Shown here: in pieces, positions 58,201 to 64,000 of the stretch
How the letters are laid out: each line of letters starts with the position of its first letter
Position numbering within the stretch: position 1 is the stretch's first letter
Source of the DNA: Coprinopsis marcescibilis
Lineage: Eukaryota; Basidiomycota; Agaricomycetes; Agaricales; Psathyrellaceae
Direction of reading: 5' to 3'
Assembly (NCBI GenBank): GCA_004369085.1
Contig: ML210146.1
Coordinates: 1,054,001 to 1,118,000, forward strand
DNA: 64,000 bases
Notes under the pieces: generated by a model
Databases searched by the model: none
Seen by the model: the letters and a program-made list of their open reading frames with translations, nothing else
Told to the model about the DNA's origin: nothing
Program-made: the position numbers and the translations under genes

Positions 58201-59322
58201 AGATAATATGTAAGTTTAATTCAGTATTACGGAATAACATCTGATTGTGTCTTCCATAGTGAGATTATAGGTGTTCTCGTGGTTTTGGAACGACATCTCG
58301 AAAACCCCGAGCCAAGAGGAACTCCTTTTTTCTTAAATATGCTTGACAAGCAACATACGAGACTCAGAACTGCGTACGAGAGGCATGTTGTAAGTGTGCA
58401 GCCTTCAACCCCGACATCATCGTTCTAATCGGACGGGGAAACACAGAGCGACCAGCTGCGAGGCATCGAACAAACCAAATTGACAAGCAAGAAACGGAGA
58501 GGTGTTGCACACTTCATCAAATATTTCTCCTCGTATGTGACTCGGGTTGAGAACCAGTTGTCGGGTGCCGAGGGCTTGGAGATCCGAACATTGGTGGACG
58601 GTGGCTATGACAAGATCGTGCACGCAATGTTTGAGTCCCTAAAACAGCTGGCGAAGCTGGAAGGAGAAGGTGAAGACAAGAGTCAGCTGAATTACCATGT
58701 CATCATGATCGGTGCGTTGTTATTCTGGGCGGTGGAAATTTCTCACAACCTTGCGTAGAAAACATGCACTATTTTGTGACAGAGATGTCACGGATGGAAG
58801 TGGGGGCAACACACGTCTTTGTAGAGCGTGCCCAAGGGATCTATGATGAGAATCTTGGTGCATATATCAAGATCCTATTCAGAAGGCCTGTGGCGAAACT
58901 GCTTGTAAGTGTTCCGTGGTGCTTGACAGATTGGTTTGTGTTGAATGGTGATTCCGCAGGATTTCTTTGACGGGGTTGAACGAGTGAGCCAAGACCCCGC
59001 CGGCAACCTCAGTTCCAACAGCAATTACAACAAATCTGCACTGAAGAAGGTGGTCAAAGAATTTACCGCCAAGGACATGCGCAAGCACATCGACGCTCTG
59101 TACAAACGGGTTGAGAAGCACTTCACCGAAATGTCCGACAAGACCTCAGTGTCTGAAGACATGGTCCCGATCATTTGGAAAGCTTGCGAGCATGAGCTTG
59201 TCAGCATAACGAACAGGATTACTACACTGATAATTCAGAACTATGGTGACAGTGGTGTTTCTCTAGATTACACGACCGCGGATATTGAATCTGCGTGCCG
59301 ACGACAACGTACGAACGCATAA
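55258..59322 (+). CDS. SEC3: exocyst subunit Sec3
   Basis: Sec3 marks exocytosis sites and tethers vesicles by binding phosphoinositide and Rho proteins. The ATG at 55258 gives MDIEQQRQTIVSSVFDKRNA, leading into the N-terminal PIP2-binding PH-like domain over short exons: ESYVVHLKIWEDAG, KSKQNTNSTFSVGKTWRI, YRWETESKEEQAVFLEALVK and LFRVALGPSTPLQLEGL. A disordered Ser/Pro/Arg-rich linker of about 180 residues follows. The conserved Sec3 helical body then begins with ANVHSFLESDDRIGIVMKYL, LISSYKIHLNAVSEDILFIQ and SQNRGLQVQTQNQRALLGEI. It continues through RTLVDGGYDKIVHAMFESLK and ends near DIESACRRQRTNA with a stop at 59320-59322. About 1,130 residues and about twelve introns. Convergent with the Yop1-like gene, only 85 bases apart. 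Confidence 0.92.
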
Positions 59323-59407
59323 TAACACACTGAATCTTGTACTTGTAATTAAAGTGTACACGGACAATCTAATTTGGCACGCGCATGTACACACCGCGCT
59401 GCAAAGT

Positions 59408-60254
59408 CTATCCCGAAGTGGCGAAATGCTGGGGGGAAGGGAAGACGGGAGGTTTTGCGTTTTGGGTTGAGAACGGGGTAGTAGGCGCGGAAGTACGAGG
59501 AGTCAAGCCTCCATTTACAGGAGACTGGCTGGGGTGTGCGTTGGCGCCGGTGGCCGCTGCGGGGGTGCCGAGTGCACCCAAAACGGATGGGCCATAGCTT
59601 TGCCACAGGTTGGCCACGGTTTGCAAGGGGATAGCGGGCTGCCCATTCTGCTGCCCTTGACCCTGGGCGGCACCTTGCTTGTTGAGCGAGCGAGTGATCA
59701 GACCCAGAATATCAGTGACTTTTTGCTGAATGAACGCCAGGGCGTTTGATTGCAATGCATTGATCCCTTCATCCAGCGCGGCCTCGTTCTTGGTCAGGAA
59801 CGGCTGGACATAGTTTTTATATATGAAAGTCGAGCCCTGGCGTCAAGAGTAAGTACTAGTATGATCCAGTGTCAGAAACTACAATACCGACCTGAGTCTG
59901 GGGAAGTGCCAGATAGAGGAAGAACAATGTTTTCAACTCCCAATAGAACGGGAACCTTGAAACCCTGGTTCGTCATAGGGTCCCGCATGCCAAGCTAAGT
60001 GCACATACCAGCTGATCACCCACTCCGCGAGGTACTCAAATGCGACAAACCAGCCAACAACCGCCCAATACATTCCCCATCGTTGCACCTCTGGCTCTGA
60101 ATGAGGGAGCCGAGAAAGAGCCTTGAAGGTGGCAAACGACGGGAGAAGGAATGCAAACCAAGCGCTATTCGCTGCTACATTAGCTACACAGCGCAGATAG
60201 ATGCAGCAAGACTAATGCAGACCTTAACACACGGGATATGAATGAGACGAACAT
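59408..60254 (-). CDS. YOP1: TB2/DP1/HVA22 (Yop1/REEP)-family ER-shaping protein
   Basis: Hairpin membrane proteins that curve ER tubules. The start at 60254 gives MFVSFISRVLR, then over an intron AWFAFLLPSFATFKALSRLP, HSEPEVQRWGMYWAVVGWFV, AFEYLAEWVIS and FPFYWELKTLFFLYLALPQT. The Q-T-Q-G-S block leads into STFIYKNYVQPFLTKNEAAL, exactly the family order. The end of the family domain is an amphipathic helix (NALAFIQQKVTDILGLITRS). A long Gly/Gln/Pro/Thr-rich tail follows (QGAAQGQGQQNGQPAIPLQ to PSPQHFATSG) with a stop at 59408. About 225 residues, longer than yeast Yop1 because of the tail. Three introns. Confidence 0.87.
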
Positions 60255-60722
60255 GGGTGAAGATGAGAAGCTGAGCTATACGCCGCCCGCAGAGGTTGTT
60301 GTGGTAGTGGTGGTTTAGGGCTGGCCGAGGTAACCGCTGTTCGCTGGCGCGTGGCACTCAAAGCTTGTCTCACAGACTATAAACGCAACTGTAAGCACTA
60401 TCATCTCAGCCATCTGTCGGCTGTGCACGATTTCCATCAGGTAGAAGCATCGTTTTAGTTATATTTTGCCCGATATCTAGGCAGCGCGCCTCTCAGGAAA
60501 AATATCAGGCACATCGCATTATTTTCGGTATTCCGAATATCCAAGATTGGGTAGTCACAAGGGACATTTGAATATGAATCGAAAAAGGAGGCCCAGCGCT
60601 ACATAAATATGGTTAAAGCTGATTGTGCTGAGTTTGGTCGGGTCCGGTGACAAAAGCCTCCTGGCCACTGTCCCTTCTTTCTTCCCCACCATCTGATCCT
60701 CGTCCTGTCTCTATATCCGCGA
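60255..60722. promoter_or_regulatory. divergent promoter region between Yop1-like and Zn2Cys6 genes
   Basis: 468 bases between divergent starts. It contains TTGTTGTGGTAGTGGTGG repeats just upstream of the minus-strand gene. I see no gene or RNA. Confidence 0.45.
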
Positions 60723-63700
60723 ATGGACCCCTCCAGCCCATCCAGTCCCATCGTCAAGAAGGTTGAGGACGATGCCAAAGACGAGAAGCGCGACATAAAG
60801 CCCATCGTCAAGACTCTTAACCGTGTTCCTCGTGAGCTCAATCCCGTTCCTGCCCTATTCTACCTTCTGATCCATATTTGCACCAGGCGCCTGCGTAAGT
60901 AGCCTTCGTGCAACCAATATTTGCAGCAAAACCTAAACAGCATGCAGAATGCTTGCAGGAAGCAGAAGATGCGGTGTGAAGGCGCCGAAAACCCGCCGTG
61001 TCGTCGGTGCAAGAATGCGGGCATGGACTGTCTATTCGAAAAGCCTTCCAGAGAGGCCAGTCTCACTGGGGAGGCAGGCTTGGAGTGCGTTCCATCTAGT
61101 CCTCTCTCTCCCGATTTCTCCCATCTCATGCCACCGCAGGCGCATCCGTGCACTCGAGTCCCATGTTGCCGATATCCGTCAGACACAGTCAACTATGTGC
61201 AGCAACATCCAGGAGATTCTGAACTATATTCGAACGTCAGGGCTCCCTGCACGTTCACCCTCAGCATACCCCCCCGTGTTTAACCATTCTCCGCCGAACA
61301 TGAATTCACCAGCAATGTCCACACCTACTGCTGCACATCAGCAGGTTAACGAGATCCATCACCCATCACCACCTGTAGGGCCCAATGGAGGACCACACCA
61401 GATCCTTCATCCACCAGCATCGCGCCCTAGTCGTGGTTCAATCCCTAATGCTTACCCACTATCCGGACAGTTACCCCCTACGTCGGATATACCACCTCCT
61501 CATGGGCCACAAACACCCTTGCACCACTTTAATCAACTGCCCCCTTCCTATCCTGCAAATCAATCAACGGCTAATACTACTCTTCCTCCGTTCTCGAGTA
61601 TTCAGTCTGGTATAAGCCAACAACAGCCCTCCGGGAACGGGGCCCCTTCTTCAAGGCTCAAACATCACGATCATCAACATATCCACAGGTATGCTTCTGG
61701 CAGCAAGCGCCAAGTACCAACCTCTTCCACTGTAACAAGTGCCGATTCCTCGGATGTTGAGGACGACGACAACGGAGAGCTTCCAGCTTCTGGACTGGTT
61801 GCACCGTGGGAAGTTCTCAGAGGTCTGGCGGATGTGGCCGTTCAGCGTGCAGCCAAAGTAAGTGCGTCTAAATTTACTCGTGGCCCGAGTTCTAAAAAGC
61901 TGTGTTCGAAAGGAAAACGGCGACGAACCACCCAGCCGAACAAGAACCCCGTCCCCTGACAGATCCCGACCTCTGAAGCGCCGCAAGACACATCACTCCC
62001 AACCACCCACTTCGTACCCGGACGGTAAGTCATAGCACACCAACCCGCCCACACTTTTGACGCGTTTTTTGGCTCTGTAGTCATCACAAGGAAAGTTATC
62101 TCTGAGGAAGACGCTCGGGAGCTCTTCAAGATGTAAGCACCCATGTTTGACTGTACCCCCATTTGCTCAACCATTTCATTTCCAAAGCTTTTACGACGGC
62201 TGCTCGACATTCCTGTAAGTTTTCACAAAAAAAAATTCTCTTTCAACCATTGACCACAGGTTAGGCCAATTTTTGATAGCAAGACAGACACTTATGAAGC
62301 CTTGCACGATCGTTCACCATTTGCAGTCGATGCAATTTGTATGGTTGCGGCCCGAGTAAGAGACGGTGGATGTACGTGCGTCTACAAACCGACGTTTCTA
62401 AATTTTGACCCTTCTGCTACAGCGAAACCCAGCCTCATTCATCTCAAACTCTTGGAGGAAGTGCAGAATATCGCCAGGGCAACACTTTTCGCCCCGGTTC
62501 TGAGCCCTGAAGCAGTGCAAGCTATGGGTGAGTTCACATTAGCGGTGAACTGTGGGTGGGTGCCAAACTAACGAGCCGTATAGTTCTTATTTCCGGATGG
62601 TCTGACAACGGCTGGTTGAGTGGAGGTCATGCAGTTCGTATGGCAATGGAACTTTGTTAGTTGCCTACCTTTGCTTGTTCCTTCGCTCCGACTTAGATTG
62701 TTTTAGCAATGCATCAGGCCTGGCCAAAGCTGAGAAAGAAGATCAACGCGAACAAGGTCAATAATGATGAAGACAGAGAACTCGTCATTGCGGCAAGGAC
62801 ATGGTTTTGCCTGTACCTCTTCGAGCACCAGTAAGTCCATATGCGACCACTCAGTCTATGCTCGCCTGATCTGATCCGACTAGATTGTCCTATGGGACAG
62901 GTCGTCCTGCAGTTATGAAGGACGACGAAAGTGTCCAGGATTGCCACCTACTCCTTCGGCATCCTCTCATGATCGACGACGACATGCGTCTTGTATCGAC
63001 CGTGGAACTCATCAAGATTCGCGAACGCATTCATAACGCAATGAGTCCTCTGGAAGGTTCTGTAAAATCTGATCACCTTGACGAGCTGCGGCGCGCGGAT
63101 CACGACTTCGATGAATGGTATAGAGTATGGGATGGTGCTTTCTCTGAACACTGGCCCGACGCTGGTATGTTGTCACTCATTCAAGTTGGTTAAGCACTGT
63201 GCTTATGATGTCCAGCGTTCTATCGACAGAGCCTTCAAATTCAGAAATTGCATGCACAACTATTCCACAATGCGACCGGCTTGCGGGGCATTAATGGACC
63301 AGAAGATGTGCAAAGAATGCCACCAGCCCAGCGAGACCTTGCCATTAGGTCGATAGAAATAGCGCAGAAGGGTCTTGACATTACCATTAACTCGCCTTCG
63401 TACCGGGAAGGAATGAAATACGGTAAGTGCAATCGTCACCTAACACGAATTGCTTGCTCATACCCAGTGCAGCCGTTCACTACACTCACGTCACTGCAAC
63501 CTTTGCAGCGTCGTTCCTCCTTCGTCTCGCGCGCCTCTTGTAAGTCTATTGATCCTCACCTTGTAACAACCTAGACTTAGTCAAATAGCCCAAACGATTG
63601 CAACATCGACGTAATCAGGGATCAAGTTCAGCATTTGTCTGTACTCATGTCAGCCAGTGCGTTTTGTTTTTCGAGCCTGTCGGATCGTTGTATTCACACA

Positions 63701-64000
63701 GATTCTTCAGTTCCGGGAAAGCGTTATGCTCTCACCTTGCAGCTAATGCTTAAACGCTCTACCAAACGAGCACAAACCTCCATGTCACGCTCCCCGGAGA
63801 GCATTCGAGAGTCGCAGCGAATGGTACCCATGCCCATGTCACACCAAAGTAATGTAGGGTCAATGCCACCACCGCCAATCCCTCGAAACGCCGAACCTAC
63901 CTCTCCAACCTACGAAATGCCGTTTGCAGGCCCGCCCTCTAACCACGGTATACACGGGCAGAATCTACATCCTCCTGGACCAGTCAACATGGCGCATCAT
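60723..64000 (+). CDS. Zn2Cys6 transcription factor with fungal_trans domain (3' end beyond window)
   Basis: The ATG at 60723 gives MDPSSPSSPIVKKVEDDAKD in exon 1. An 8-nt exon and the next exon then build the binuclear zinc cluster RACNACRKQKMRC, with PPCRRCKNAGMDC completing the six Cys. Linker and coiled coil (IRALESHVADIRQTQSTMC) follow, then a very long Pro/Ser/Gln-rich region. The fungal_trans regulatory domain comes after it, with SEEDARELFKIFYDGCSTFL, PIFDSKTDTYEALHDRSPF, RTWFCLYLFEHQLSYGTGRP and DAAFYRQSLQIQKLHAQLFH. The readable part is about 850 residues. It ends in a Ser/Met/Pro-rich tail still open at the right edge (PVNMAHH). More than ten introns. The regulated pathway is not shown by sequence. 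Confidence 0.9.
60887..60894 (+). other. 8-nucleotide microexon in the zinc-cluster gene
   Basis: Exon 1 ends at 60831 after one base (C) of a codon. The next exon GCGCCTGC (between CAG at 60886 and GT at 60895) gives Arg-Ala-Cys. The following exon starts at 60948 with Asn-Ala-Cys. Only this join gives the C-x2-C spacing of a Zn2Cys6 cluster. Confidence 0.75.

Noticed and set aside
1..64000. tRNA genes, CRISPR arrays, transposons or virus-derived insert
   Set aside because: Scanned intergenic stretches for T-loop-like sequence, direct-repeat arrays, terminal repeats and transposase or polymerase motifs; none was convincing. Hits to GTTCRA-type strings all lie inside protein-coding genes.

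Overview
The window is nuclear DNA of a filamentous fungus, almost certainly a mushroom-forming basidiomycete (Agaricomycetes). Genes are packed closely on both strands. Almost every gene is cut by many introns of about 45-60 bases, and no gene has bacterial-style operon spacing. The gene set also fits: fungal Zn2Cys6 and homeodomain regulators, a Kre6/Skn1-type GH16 protein, fasciclin repeats, a UBE2O-type E2, ceramide glucosyltransferase and a fungal-type N-acetylglutamate synthase. I found no convincing tRNA, rRNA, transposon, CRISPR array or viral insert.

Layout. 1-10.5 kb, all minus strand: Trs85/TRAPPC8 (cut by the window edge), a WW-domain protein, a Trp/GW- and RG-rich protein, an LCCL-domain multi-pass membrane protein and a small conserved protein. 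10.6-19.5 kb: a conserved orphan divergent from seipin, an SH3BGR/thioredoxin-fold protein divergent from a low-molecular-weight tyrosine phosphatase, then mitochondrial methylmalonate-semialdehyde dehydrogenase divergent from a protein with two Rap1/Myb-like motifs. 19.8-29.6 kb: Rab GDI, Rav1 (RAVE complex) and a multi-fasciclin membrane protein. 30-36.2 kb: carnitine/acylcarnitine carrier, N-acetylglutamate synthase and an F-box protein. 36.4-45.8 kb: UBE2O-like E2/E3 enzyme, Kre6-like glucan protein, SNAPC1-like snRNA transcription subunit and an Ima1/Samp1-like nuclear-envelope protein. 46.1-53.8 kb: Mid2-like Ser-rich membrane protein, membrane-anchored heparinase II/III-like protein, TatD nuclease and ceramide glucosyltransferase. 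54-64 kb: homeodomain protein, exocyst Sec3, Yop1/REEP-like protein and a Zn2Cys6 activator that runs off the right edge.

Most genes are housekeeping. A recurring theme is membrane traffic and endomembrane shape (Trs85, GDI, Rav1, Sec3, Yop1-like, seipin, ceramide glucosyltransferase, Ima1), but they are interspersed with unrelated genes on both strands, so a functional cluster is not shown. Cell-surface functions (fasciclin, Kre6-like, Mid2-like, heparinase-like, LCCL) form a second loose theme.

The most unusual sequence features are gene-structure ones: a 7-nt exon inside the UBE2O catalytic fold, an 8-nt exon carrying the first zinc-ligand Cys of the Zn2Cys6 finger, and a start-codon-only coding exon in the carnitine carrier. 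There are also GC-AG introns and a GW/WG-repeat protein with an RG tail that could be an Argonaute-hook protein. All gene models were worked out by hand; exon joins are stated only where the reading frame and family similarity agree.
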